64,000 bases of DNA, taken from Doryteuthis pealeii (Eukaryota > Mollusca > Cephalopoda > Myopsida > Loliginidae). The notes beneath the pieces are model-generated. The model saw nothing but the letters and a program-made list of their open reading frames with translations, was not told the DNA's origin and searched no databases. Below, piece after piece: positions 40,911 through 53,800 of this stretch. A program made the translations under genes and the position numbers. Each line of letters begins with the position of its first letter. Positions within the stretch are counted from its first letter, which is position 1. The stretch lies in the NCBI GenBank assembly GCA_023376005.1, contig CM042141.1:89981671-90045670 (forward strand), in the 5' to 3' direction.

Positions 40911-41470
40911 TGAATTACATTTCACGGTAATACTCGAAACCTTTGAGACACTAGGATTAGAGGGTAAGGGTCAGTGTAGGATTAGGGTTAGGGTTAGGGT
41001 TAGTCTACTTCGGGAGTTTCCATTATCTAATACTATCTATACGTAAAATGCGATTCTAATGATATTATCTCTTGCGCGCTATTATGCATTTGAACCAATT
41101 TAAGAAAGGAAAATTAGTGCTATAACAGCATTTGATAAGGGTGTCTCACGCTAGGTTGCGAGCTAAACTAGCAGAATTTTTGCACTGGTCATCGAATAAA
41201 CTTCGGTTTATGCGTGGCTCCCCAAGTTAAAAAGTTTTAATTTTAATTTTTGCTAAAAATTAATCAAATAAATAAGTTATTGATAAATAATTGTATTAAT
41301 TAAATGATTAAGGTAGTAATGCAGAATAACGCGCAAGAGATAATATCATTAGATTACGTATAAAAAGCATTACATTTCATTACAATTCACGGAAATACCC
41401 GAAACCTTTGAGATGCTAGGGTTAGGGTAAGGGTTAGAGTTAGAGTTAGGGTTAGGGTTAGGCTATTTAT
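40911..41470. repeat. Repeat with internal TTAGGG tracts, two diverged copies
   Basis: Direct copies start at about 40916 (CATTTCACGGTAATACTCGA) and 41375 (CATTACAATTCACGGAAATA). Each includes AAACCTTTGAGA followed by GGGTTAGGGTTAGGGTTAG. The end AATGATATTATCTCTTGCGC appears at 41058, inverted at 41330 and again at 41888. A family E piece lies between them (41150-41235). Confidence 0.7.
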
Positions 41471-41935
41471 ACCTAAAATGCGATTTTAATGTATGGGAAT
41501 TAGTCTTGGTTCATTCGTCTTGTATCTCAATAAAAATATTACTTACTTCGTGTGGGCTGGTGAGCTGAAATAGAATTTAACGAAAGAAGGAAAGGAACAG
41601 AGACAGGGATGACTTTAGAGTTAGACCTTTATTATCGGGTTCACACTATTTCGTTGAGGGGATATATTTCCCGAACAATTCGATAAGTCTTTCAGTCCAA
41701 GCGTCCTCTAGAGACCTTTTCGACGCCAAGAACTTGGGGTTTTTTTCCTGCGCATGTCCGGAGGGCTCTTCCTGTCCTAAGCCCTCTGGGAGATTGTTAT
41801 TTTTGTGTCTTTTTTTTTATTTATTTATTTCATTTAATTTTGTTTTACTTTTGTTTTATTCATTTTTACTTTTAGTAATCCTCACAAATGATATTATCTT
41901 TTGCGCGCTATTCTGCATTAGTACCTTAATTATCT
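41471..41935. repeat. Repeat family J, copy 2
   Basis: CTGGTGAGCTGAAATAGAAT and GCGCATGTCCGGAGGGCTCT match 18890-19190. GATATTATCTTTTGCGCGCT at 41888 belongs to the TTAGGG-bearing repeat. Confidence 0.5.
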
Positions 41936-42710
41936 AATTATACCATAATTAATTCTTTAAAATTAAATTTCTTTTTGGACACACCTCGTATAAAAAATCT
42001 TGATTCTTAAAAAAAAATGTGTTTTGATATGAAAAACGTTTTTGTTATTTTATTCTAGAGTTGATGAAATGCGGCAACGCGTCATTTTTATTGGCCATTG
42101 GTTGATGCCATCGAGAAGTCAAGATTTCTAAAAAAGAATAGTCATTCTCGAGTGGATAAAGATTCTCTTCTTATTTTGGAGGTAAGATAAATATCAAAAT
42201 TGATTTAATTGTAAATCGTGCACATTTATTAAAGGACTAAATAATTTCGAACACATTTCATAATTCGTTATTGTTGAAAAAAATCTTTCATATAATTATA
42301 AGCATTGTTGAAGAACGATTGGTTGAGTATATCGTTTCTTTGTACGGTATAAATATAAAAAATAATTGACGACGAAGCGAGAAGAACATTTTATTGCCTG
42401 AGTAAATTTGGTACATAAGACAACAGAATATGACAGAAGATACAAGGAAAATCTTATAGCAAATCTCGCTATCCTTAGACAGGAGACACAATTGGTGCGT
42501 TTCTTCTCTCTAGGGTTGAAGGTAAAAAGAGTCATTTGACTTTGGTTCTTCCACTTTTATACAACTGGCCTAATTGATCTGGTGAGAGAACCAGCCGCAA
42601 GATGTCATCACATCGTGAGATGAGTTTCACTCATTTAAATAAACAAAACAACGTTTACTTTTTCCTTGTTCTTGAAATGACCCCTTCATGTCACGTGTCC
42701 CTTCACCTGA
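41936..42710. other. Unassigned intergenic sequence
   Basis: One MITE end (TTGGACACACCTCGTAT, 41973-41990) of the 8576-9016 family. The rest is unrecognised. Confidence 0.45.
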
Positions 42711-42714
42711 GCAA

Positions 42715-43500
42715 CACCAGGGTCATTCAATAAATAAGGGAAATACTTTTGAAAAAAGCAAAATAATTTTTTTTCAAAAGTATTTCTCACTTTTTGGACT
42801 TGGTTTATTGCAAAAATAATTCTAATCTCACAAAAATATTTGTGTTGGCGTGGTACGATTTTATGGGCCATCGTTTAGGCTTCAAAGCAAGAGCGCTTGT
42901 CTGGCGGAAATCCTTCGTACAGAATCCTTGGTGCTCCTTAGTATTATAAGTTCCTTCGTCAATGATTGCAAATGGAGGATTCTCAGTGTCAATGCTTAAG
43001 TAATCAACCAGCTACGCATTATGGCTGTTGATTGGCGGAGGAATAAACCACGTGATCTTGCCCAGTCTATAAATTCAGGTAGTTTATTGCAGGACACCTT
43101 ATATACAAAAACATTCCAACATGGGGGCTTTTAAAAATGGCGGCAAACCAAATAGAATGCTACAGACTTGAACAAATCATTGGTGGTTGAAAAGTGCAAA
43201 ACATGTGAAATTTACAAAGGAATGTGTGATTTGTACGGAAAAGCATGTCTTATTAAAAGAACTATTTACAGATGGGTAAACATGGATTTCGCCACTACAA
43301 GCTTCGGTCGAAAAGACAGTTCATGAAGTGGGAACACATTGACTCTCTCGTAAAGAAACAGTTCTGGTCGCAGTGGTCAGTAAATAAGATCATGCTAAGT
43401 CTTTTGTGACGTCACTATTGATTTCCTAAAAAAGGTGCAACTGTAAACAGTGCTTCCTATTGCCAACTCCTGAGGCCATTTTCCCCATATTTATTGAATA
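42715..43500 (+). mobile_element. Mariner-like element remnant split by an LTR
   Basis: Left end GGTCATTCAATAAATAAGGG, right end near TTATTGAATAACCCTCGTAT. Sequence homologous to 11581-11850 (AATCTCACAAA..TATTTGT, AAAAATGGCGGC) is split at about 42843-43121. The downstream frame around 43190-43300 reads VVEKCKTCEIYKGMC and YGKACLIKRTIYRWV, the transposase N-terminal helix-turn-helix. Rest of the transposase is lost. Confidence 0.65.
42843..43121. mobile_element. Solo LTR family I, copy 3
   Basis: TGTTGG start and CCAACA end (inverted), TATA-like CCAGTCTATAAATTCAGG, CCACGTGATC before it. It interrupts the mariner-like remnant, so it is younger than that element. Confidence 0.62.
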
Positions 43501-43915
43501 ACCCTCGTATTTAGTATTTTCTATATAAGATATATATACCAACTCCATGGGTAAAATTCACATGTATTGAATGACACTCGTATGTAATATTATCTATATG
43601 TCATATATATGCTAATTTCATCATATTTATTCAATTATACTCGTATGTAGTATTTTCTATATACGTCATTTGTATGCCAACTCCTAAGGTAAAATTCACC
43701 TTATTCATTAAATGACCCTCGTATGTAGTATTTTATATAATGATATATATGTCATTTCCACCGGAAAAAAATACTCCTTATTTGTTGAATGATCGTCGAA
43801 ATTTAGTATTTTTACATGTCATATATATGCCAACTCTATACGTAAAATTCTCTTATTTATTTAATGACTCTCGTGTATAATATTTTCTATATAAATAGAT
43901 ACATGTCGTATATTT
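43450..43915. repeat. Minisatellite of about six 70-78 bp units built from a transposon end
   Basis: Each unit has GCCAACTCC..., a TTATT(G/C)AATGACCCTCGTAT-like segment, TAGTATTTTCTATAT and CATATATAT. The GACCCTCGTAT part equals the right end of the adjacent mariner-like element. Confidence 0.75.
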
Positions 43916-44239
43916 TATAAGTTATTAATATTTGTAACTTGTGCTACATTTATGTTATATTCTAATGATACGAGAAAAAAGGTTTTCATATTTTCATTTC
44001 TTTGACAGATTCGTTTTCGGAAGAAGAAAAAAGGAGGAAAGAAAAAAACAAGAAAACCGATACATAGAAAGAAAGAAAGACTGATATATAACATTGTCAT
44101 ATTTACTTTGCGTCTCTCATTCGCATTTAGTAAATTACTTTCACTTTCATTATCAAAGTCTTGAAAAATTGATAAAAAGAAAATATTCAATACACGACAA
44201 TCCTTTTACCTTATATGGGTGTATCATAGCAACGAGGTG
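43916..44239. promoter_or_regulatory. Upstream region of gene 2
   Basis: Proximal 5' region of gene 2. AT-rich with TATA-like GATATATAACATTG at about 44081 and no repeat recognised. Transcription start is not determinable from sequence alone. Confidence 0.3.
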
Positions 44240-44318
44240 ATGTCTTCCTTTTCTACAATGAAGCTGGTCGCTTGGATTTTTTTCATCTGCATCGAAACTT
44301 CAACTTCTCGAATTGTCC
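44240..44318 (+). CDS. Gene 2 exon 1: signal peptide
   Basis: ATG at 44240; a second in-frame ATG at 44258 has a better context (ACAATGA). Encodes MKLVAWIFFICIETSTS after the second Met, a hydrophobic secretion signal with a likely cleavage near TSTS. Leaves one base; donor CCGTAAGT. Confidence 0.82.
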
Positions 44319-47300
44319 GTAAGTTCTTGTTTTTTTTATCATTATCATTTTATTAAATATTAGATGTTCTTCCAATCTGTGATCTACCGAAGGTTTGTGA
44401 TCTACTATTGATCTACTATTCATGGTATGTGATCTACTAGGTTAAAAGAAGACAAATAAAAATTACATTAATTTATTATTGTAATTTAAAAAAGAATACA
44501 TGAACAGACCAATTTTTGAATGGCAATCTCTGGTGCAGTGGTTGCAAACAAACAGTGATGCTTGCTGGAGTTGTTGTTGTCTCTCCTCCCTTTTGGCTCT
44601 CTTTTCTGTGGCGGCTACTTACCTCTCTTTTTTCACTCATCGTTCCTTGTTTGACGAGGAAGCGCCAGGTCACACGGTCTTTTGCACAAGCCTCCCATGC
44701 GTTGGTGTCGATGTGGCATGTCTTCATGTCTCTCTTGCAGACATCTTTAAAGCGCAGACGTGGTCTCCCTACCGGTTGGGTGCCCTCTACTAATTCATCA
44801 TACTGTAGGTCTTTGGGGATGTGGCCTTTGTCCATCCTCCTGACGTGGGCAAGCCAAAGTAGGCGTCTCTCGCAGATGATGGCGGGCATGCTGTTCCTGT
44901 TTGCTCGTTCTAGCACGTCTGTGTTGGGCACAGCTTATGCGTAGAATGCGGCGTAGGCATCTGAGGTGGAAATTCTGCATTAATATTTTAAATAAGTAAG
45001 TTCAGATCTCGTTGAACACCAGTTCTTTTTTATGTATGATGTTTACTTAATAGACGTAGAATATACGGTCCGATCGTTTAAACAAAAAGAATTAGTTGAA
45101 CGAATAAAAAAAAATGACTAAATTAAATCTAAGAAAATCGATTTACTTAGTTCTGAATTAAATCCATAAAATTCAGTTGATATTAAATGTATTGTCTTTT
45201 CTTTTAACAGGTCGAGAATTAACAGACCAGCGAATAGAAATTGATTCCGACTCAAAGGAAGACTTCCCAGTGTTCTACCAGTTTTTCTCAAAAGCTCAAA
45301 TCGTATTATAAAGTTAAATTTTACTAAACAATACCTCGACTACAATATACCTGTATACACACGACAAAAGGATGGAAGTACCATACTGTTAGACACACCT
45401 CCAATTATGGTAATTCGTTATTTGACAAATTTCTCATTTCTAATTTTTATGCAAATTTTATGCAATAATTTATGCAAAATCTTTTCTATTGCTTTTTCTT
45501 CATATCACTTTCTCTTTGGGGGGGAATCCCGTTGCTTAGTTAACATACTGCATCATAGTAAGCAAGTTCGAACTCCAGTCACGCTATTACATTCACTTTC
45601 GGAATAATAGTCTTGGGCAAGGTATAAACTCCTCATCCCCCAGCTATTGGCTCAATAGTACCATTACTGTTCTTCTACAAGGATGACTTTAACATAACAG
45701 TCGGAGATTTCAATCTACCTAGTATAGACTGAATAAATGAATTGTAATGTCTCCTGTAAATTCAATTAGTCAACATTTTAAATTACAAAACAAATATTTT
45801 GATCTGTTTACTACAAAAGGATTGTATTGGTTTGTAGAAGAATATACTAGATATAAACTAGTAGGAAATAGATTAAAGAAAGTTATATTGGATAATATTT
45901 TTTCAAATAATAAATATTTGATATGAGATTTAAGTTTAATGTTTAATTGAGTAAGTCTGATCATGCATGTATTAAAATAGAAGATTTACAGTTTTCATCA
46001 TCATCATCATCATGTCGCGCTGTTAGCACGGGTATCCATGACAACCTCTCTCCATCTGTCCCTATCACTCATCGTGCTCGGAAGGTCCTCTACGCAGTAT
46101 CCAGCATCCGTACAGAATGTACGTATTTGCTTGCCGGCCCACACTGGCTTGTCCATGTGCTGGCTTCCACAGAAGGACATCACTTATGAGTTCGTCCTTG
46201 CTTCTCCAGTAATGTCCTGCGTGTCTTGTTCGTCTTATTCGGATGGTTTGGGTGATATGGGGCAGGTGGCCGTACAGCTCTTTTCTCGTGGGGTGTTGTT
46301 TCCACGTTTTGTTTAGGATCGCACGCAGCATTCTTGTGTAGCTCCCGTCTAGTTTATTCTCTAGTCGCTTAGTTAGGGTCCAGGTGGTGCAGCCGTACAG
46401 CAGCACTGATACGACAACGGTTTGAGTTTTAACATTCTAAATGTTAATGAAATGTGAGAAGAAAGATAAAATCAATAATGAAAAATGATTTTAAATAAGC
46501 AAAAGGAATATGAAAAAACCCTGAATAAATAAAAAGTTGAAATATAACACTGATCAAATTGAGGTAAAATGTAATTAACACTCCGTTTATTTTCTGGAAC
46601 TGAAAGCTTATTCTTTCTTTCAATTTAATTTAGCAACTGAAAAATATTATTATATTTGGAAAATACATCTACAAGATGCGTTGGGATGCATCGTCAGTAA
46701 TGTTTCCCTATGTTCATTACCAGTTTCGGGTCTTTCAACATTATACTTGTTCCCACAGGAGACCCAGTCCAAAATGTTAAATTTCGGGTTTGCATCCCAG
46801 CAATATTTTGCTACTTCATTGTGTGGCATCACTTTTTAAGTATGGCATTTTGTGTCAGTGTTGGTTTATAAGAGATTCTTTGACCATGCCGAGGTTGAGT
46901 GGTGGCATCCCATTGGCCAGTGCTACTTGCTTTGAGTACCGCCGGCCAATGGGCATCCTCCTCTCTGTCTCGGCATGTGCCATAGTTGTTAAAAAGGCAG
47001 AGATCTTTTTTCTTGGTTTTCCAGTTCTGATCAGCTAAAGGGACTTCTTTACCGTCCACAACACCAGAACTGTTGTAAATTAAGGTGAAACGTTTTTTGT
47101 TTCTATTTGCTTTTATATTTGAAACTAGTGTTTCGACCCCCTCCCTGGTATTATATTCTGTTAGATTTGTCTATTTAAGAATAGTAGGTATTAATTTATA
47201 ACCAACACTAAGTCCTTATAATTGCATTGAGTGCATCCATAGATACACTAACACTAAATATTTGCTAAGAAAAGACAAACAACTAACTCATATGACCAAT

Positions 47301-50300
47301 GTTCATATGAATGTTTAATAAACATGACGTGTAACAACAAAATAACACAATACATATGTCTCAAACAGGTTAATTGCACAATATGTTATCTGAACAAATA
47401 AAGAAAATGTACCAAAAATTATTTAGAAAACATTTATTCTATCTTTCATGGTTTTAATGGCGAGGTGTAATAAAATGGTGAGAAGGCTGGAAACTAATTG
47501 TCTCTATTCTGCTCTACGAACAGAATTGGAAAATATGTCATTTACGCTCCACGAGCGAGGATTGAAACAGATAGGTCTTATCCCTTCGAAGATCGGGGAC
47601 AATAAAGAAAGTTTTAAGGGGCTGAATTATCATGTGATCAATTGACACGTGACGTGGGAAGCCACGCTCGCAATCCAAGGCAATTATTTTTGCTTCACTA
47701 CATTATGATAAAAAGCATCAAAAGGTGATGAAAGTTTATAAAAGCCCCCAAAAAAAAAAAATGAAAAAATGTAATAATTTATATTTAGGTACAAACGTGT
47801 CTGTGTTCGCATTCACTTTTTTGTTTATGTGTTTTATGTGTTTATTATAATGTAAATCTTTTCTTTGAATTCCTTACAGAACGCAGTGTTCTACGAAGAT
47901 CCAAGTTACGAGGCCTCAACGTTACATTGCGAAGAAAACGATCCCTTATCCAGCTCTCACGATGCCTGTAACGCAAAATTAATGGTAAGGAGATATTTAC
48001 CCAACCCATTCACTAAGGGTAGGATCTGACACAAGGTCAAGAGTAGGGCATCACTATTTAGTAGTAATGGAGCTGCGAGACTAGCTTGCTATCCATTTGA
48101 CCACAATGGAATGGCCATGTATTTACCCAACCCATTTGCCATGACAAGGATCTGACACAAGGTCACGATTATGGGGCATCCACCAAAAAAAGACTCACTA
48201 ATTAGTAGAAATGGATCTGCGAGACTAGCTTGTTAACCATTACACCACAACAGGCAGGACTCCGTAACAATAAAAGGGATACCTGGGTATGAACTATTTT
48301 AATGGTAAGTATCCTGTGGGTCGGCGCGTTCTACCGCGATTCTCCCGACTGGGGGCGCTGTTTAGGGGCCCCAGAAGTGTGGATTTCTTATATTTTCTGT
48401 GAATACTACTTAATGAAAATGGTGGGGTACCAATATCATATATTGGGGTGGGGATTGTATCATAAATTCACTCTGTGGTATTGCTGGGGTTTCAATAGGG
48501 TGAGAACCTGGCACTGGCGCTATCCTCTCAAGTTACAGGGTTTGAACTACGATAAGGTCTAGTTTAGGGTCTTCATTTTCTATTGTTGTGTAGGTTAAAA
48601 TTCTGGACGTTGCTTTTTGCGTTTCGCTTTGTGCTAATGCCCTTGGTGAAGGCATACATTCATCTGTATCTTTACATCCTACCCCATCAGCTATGGGGTA
48701 AATAATAGGACAAGTTATTTGGTCTTGGTTATGCCATTGTTGCATTGTCTTCCATTGGATCTCGAAGAGTTATCTTCCCTCTGGGTTCCCGGTTTGACCA
48801 CCAGGGGTCTGTGGTATTTAAGCGCCTGTTTCAAACTCTCTCACTCTCTTGCTTCTCGGACGTGACTACAATGGGTTAGACATTTATGTCTACATCTTCT
48901 TGTGTGGGGGCTTCGGCCCCCATTACAGACACTAGTAAGTGACCTTAGTCTATGGACTCTCCATAACTAAACACATCTTCTATGTAACTCTTCTTATGTA
49001 TCTAGTATACGTATATTATCTACTATGTATCTTGTTTCATGTACATGTACTTCATGTCATAAATGTCTCTTCATGTGCTTTTATTAAAGTCCATTTTTGT
49101 TATGTTCAACACTCGTGTCGGAGTTGTTTGTTTCAACCAATTATAATTTATGTATAACCTTGAACCTTACACCCTCAATCTAAGACTAAACCAAGTGAAC
49201 CTGACGCGAGATCAAAAACAGCGTGCAGGTTTATTGTATCAATATATATTTACCCAACCCTTCCGCCATGGGCTGGATATGACACAAGGTACATTTTTAG
49301 GGGAGTAAAGCAGATCTCTTAAGGCATGGAATTAATCACCCATTTGATCTGGAACTACACGTTCGATATTTCTTGGAGAGGCGATGGGTGCCGTCAAGTC
49401 ATTCTCCTTGTCCAAGAGATTCAGGCAAAGTCAATCTCGGCATTGTATGTATTTAAACAATCCGCCACGGATAGGATATGGTACAAAGTCAATTTTTAAG
49501 CGTCATAGAACTGGTTTGAGTTTTCCTTCTCCTAGGCTGGTTGCCTAACCAAAGCCAATGAACCCAGACTGTCCTACTATTTATAAGTAGCGGGGTGGGG
49601 GGGGGACAAATAAATTTATGCCTTTCGCCAGGGAATCAATACAAAATGAAACGCAGCCTCACCCAGGACTTGAACTCGAATCGCCGATTCCATTTGCTAC
49701 GACGATAACCATTACGCTAAGCTCTACATTTTAGCCAGTCCTGTTACTCAATATATTGATTATTTCGTTTTGTTTGGAGAAAAATATGTGGAAAAATCTT
49801 GGAGCTTTATTATGTTTTAACTTAGTAACATTGATTTGTTTTTTTTTAATTTTAGTCTGGCTTCTTCGATCTTGATGGACATAGACACGTGATCGAACCC
49901 AAAAAAAGAATTTTTAAGCGGTTCGTGATACACATGGATCAAAATTCACAGGAAAAATTTGCTGAAAGGCACCAAATATTCAAAAATATATTCGGAGGAT
50001 CAAAGTTGCGGTGTCAAAGGTCACGGTAAGTAAAAGCTGATATCATAATTCTCATAGCACAATTATTAAATTTTCTTATTATTATTTTCTACTCGTAGAG
50101 CAGGAATAGAGACAATTAGTGTCCAATCTTTTCACCATTTATTACACGTCGCATTGAAAACCATAAAAGATACAATAAGTCTTTTCTAACAAATTGTTGG
50201 TACCTCTCTTCATTACACTTGTTTCTTCATGGAACAATAATTAACCTGTTTTGGATATATGTATTGTGTTATTTTTACATGTATGTATATTAAACATTCA

Positions 50301-50825
50301 TAAGTGTATTGTTCATGCGAGTTAATTATTTGTCTTTTCTTTACCGAATGTTTAGTGTTCTCTGTAACAAAACAAAAAATTACATAAACATATTTATGAG
50401 TCATGTTCATTTTTGAACCGATATATATATTCATATAGAGTGGCCTATTGTCGATATCAGTAGGATAGCGAGGGAGTCTATCCCCTTTTCGATAGACCAG
50501 GGAGATTGTAATTGCGTCTGAAGTGGATCGCCACACATACCATCAGATCCTCACTTTACCGCATAGATCCAAGTTGTACTTCTCATGCGCTGATTGGTGT
50601 GGACTGGTATCGAACTCGGAACATTTGGGTTCATTAGTGGATGCTCTACCAATTGAGCTAAACCGGACATATCTTCATAATATCCGTCTTCATTTTACAG
50701 GACGGTGTTAAATGATATGATACATTTGCGGATTTGATAAAAGAAAAACAGAATAAATAATGAAAAAAAAAGTGTTTTAAATCTACAGATGTATCAAATT
50801 ATTTTGCCCCACCCTATACACACAT

Positions 50826-50892
<67 letters not shown>

Positions 50893-53800
50893 AACACCTC
50901 CGCACCAGCAGGATGTGACACAAGGTCAATTTATTTAGCAGAGTTTAACAGGTTTTAAATAAGAGTTTTGCTTCTCCTAGACTGGTTATTTAGCCAAGGT
51001 TAAAGAGCCCAGTTTGCCCTACTATTTACCCATAACTGGAGGGAGATGGATGCATACCTTTCCCAAGGGTATTAGCGCTATGTGAAATGCAAACAGCCTG
51101 TATAATGTCCTCCCCCCAAAAAAAAAATGGCCCCACTCTGTATAATGCCCCCCCCCCCAAAAAAAATGGCCAAGTCTTTCAGTTTGAAAGAAAATTAACT
51201 TTTTATTTTAGAAATAGTTATTTGATGTGTACTTAATATAAGATCGATGTTTTTATGTTTCTTTAAACATCAAAGCAACAACTTCGATCAAATTCTTCTA
51301 TTGTCGCTGTGTCCAAATCAAACGAGAAAAATTCATCCTTAAAAAAAAAGATTTTCTTTTATACACAATTTATCATGAAAATTTCTGTGCATTTTATTTA
51401 GATTCTTAAAACTGCAATAATTACTTCCTTTTCTCAACAGACCATCCGCATTTTAATAGCACAATAAACAGTCATATAAACAGTGGGAATGAGAGATCTA
51501 AAAGGAATAAAATAAAAAACACTATTGAAGTCATGGCGGCATTCACTCATAGGTAAGTTTCTTTCTTCACCTATTTTTATTTTGCTTTGTTTTGGTTGGG
51601 TTGGGGTTTTTTTTTTGGGGGGGGGGTCTCATTTCATTAATCATGGCTTCGAAGTTAATTTAGGAAAAGAAAGAAATTAGATTTGGTTTGTTTTGGTTTG
51701 TTTTGTTTTACGGCATATCAACCTCGATGGATCATTTAATGTCGACAAAGTTGTAAAATAAATTCATTCTTAATAGATAATACAATTTTGTTTATAAACT
51801 CATGTTTTTCTATTTAACCCATAGATGGGACCCTAAAAGGTACTACCACTCCGGGTCAGAGTGGACCAGGGAGCAATGGTGATGAAGGGGTGCTCCACAT
51901 TCCCCAAACCTCCAAAACTGGAACCTCACCATCAGATAGAGTTTAACGTCATTCCCAGGACATGAAGACCCTCAGTCACCGCCTTCTAGCACCCATATCT
52001 TTAAGCATCACGGGTCACCACCCACAGCCAACAGGTGGCCTCATTGCAGAGGTGAAGTCGGTGCATTCTAGGGCGGGAAATTAGATTTATATAATCAGTT
52101 TAGATCCTTGCCTTTATCAGCCACACAAATTATTTTATTAAAAATATTGATATGTAAGTAAAGAAAGTAAAGTCAGTTGAGTGGCCTATTGTCGGTTTCA
52201 GCCAAACAACGAGGGAGTCTATTCCTCTGTTAGCTAGCGCTAGACAAGTGATATTTTAATTGCGTCTGGAGTGGAGCACCACACCTAGCGTCCTTTATGC
52301 TCAAACAAGAACAACAACCATCGTGTGAAACCTGTCAAACACTCTGCACTGTTAAACACTTTCCCACTTTCGCTCTCATCAGAATACCCTTTTTTAACGC
52401 AATTGATTGGAAAGATCTCTTTGAAAATGTCAACATAGATGACTTTGTCCTTTTTGAGAGAAACAAAATTATACCAAAAAATATAAAAGTCATTTTAATC
52501 ATGCCATACAAAAGTAACCTCTCGACGATCCCCGATGAGGCTAACATATCGTTAATACGCTAGCTAAAAAAGACATAAAAGCGTATATTATTCCCTAACG
52601 CCTAGGCATAAAATAAATCGAGATGGGTTGATATGCCGTTAAAATCCATTAACCATCCAACCAATCAATCAGTAAATGGACGAGGGAAATCCCAAAAGTT
52701 CTCAAAATTGCTGGCATGCAGGAAAAATTTTCCTGTTGTAATTAGCAACACTGATATGTTGGTTGAGTATGCGCCTGCCCCTGTACGTGCCTCGCTGCCA
52801 CGCTCAGTTTTGGTTTTGGCAGTCGTTTCTTATGGACCTCCTGATTGACGCTACCACCAAATATAAAGTTCGCGTAGTTATTCGGTTTTAGAACCCAAAA
52901 GAACCAATTGAAATTAATCGCCAATCAATGGAAGTGTATGGTGAGTCGTGCATGGATGACAAAAACGTCCGCAACTGATGTATTGAGTTTGCAACGACGA
53001 CAAGGTTTAACGCTTCCTCAACGACACGATGGCGAGCTAGTATGACATGGGCATACAAAAACTGCTATAGCACCTATAAGAATGCATCGACCAAACTGGC
53101 GCTTATGTAGAAAATAGATACAGGTCTAAGCTTTAAAATGGTGTGAACATCATTGGCAGTAAACAATAAACGTTTCTGTGATTTTTAAATATTTTGGAGA
53201 CCTTACCTTTGGGATTACTCTCGTATATATAAGAGGATATACATTGAATTTAGATCAGAAATAAACACTACTGACATTGGTCATCAAGAGGAAAGGCAAT
53301 ACAAGTTCCTGGTTCAAGAGAAATAATTTCACTTGATAGATAGTTTTTTGTCGGAGGAAATAAATAACGATGATTGTTGAATTTTGTTATTTCATTTATT
53401 CATTTATTATTACAGAATGCCAATTAACCAAGAAGAAATCAAAGCGAGGCAACTGTATTATACACATGTGTTTTGGGGCGTAAGTATTTCCTTATTGGCT
53501 GTTTATGTACATCACAGGCTAATAACCATTGGCTAATTTTTATTTCGGAGTTTTTTTTACGTATTTTACTCATTTAAAACTTAATTAATTAATTAAGAAA
53601 CCAAGAAACCTATGTGCGAAAGGTAAGTCTACTCTTTTTGTGATTTTATCTTAATTATTACGTCAAAGATTATTGAACCATCTTTTATATCCGACAGAAC
53701 TGAAGGAAAATCTATTAGGGACTGTGGCCTATATCTAATACTTATCATTTTTCTATCAGTTCTGTTTCACTATCGGGGTACCCTAAAGGGTACAATCCTC

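Noticed and set aside
40980..41002. True telomere
   Set aside because: Only three or four TTAGGG units inside a dispersed repeat; no terminal array.
44500..44944. Plus-strand ORFs of 97 and 142 codons
   Set aside because: They lie on the wrong strand of a recognisable LINE reverse transcriptase end (44476-44985).
49856..50025. Exon 4 of gene 2 read in one frame to its donor
   Set aside because: The continuous frame leads to a stop in exon 5 and loses the cysteine switch; only a frame change fits the next exon.
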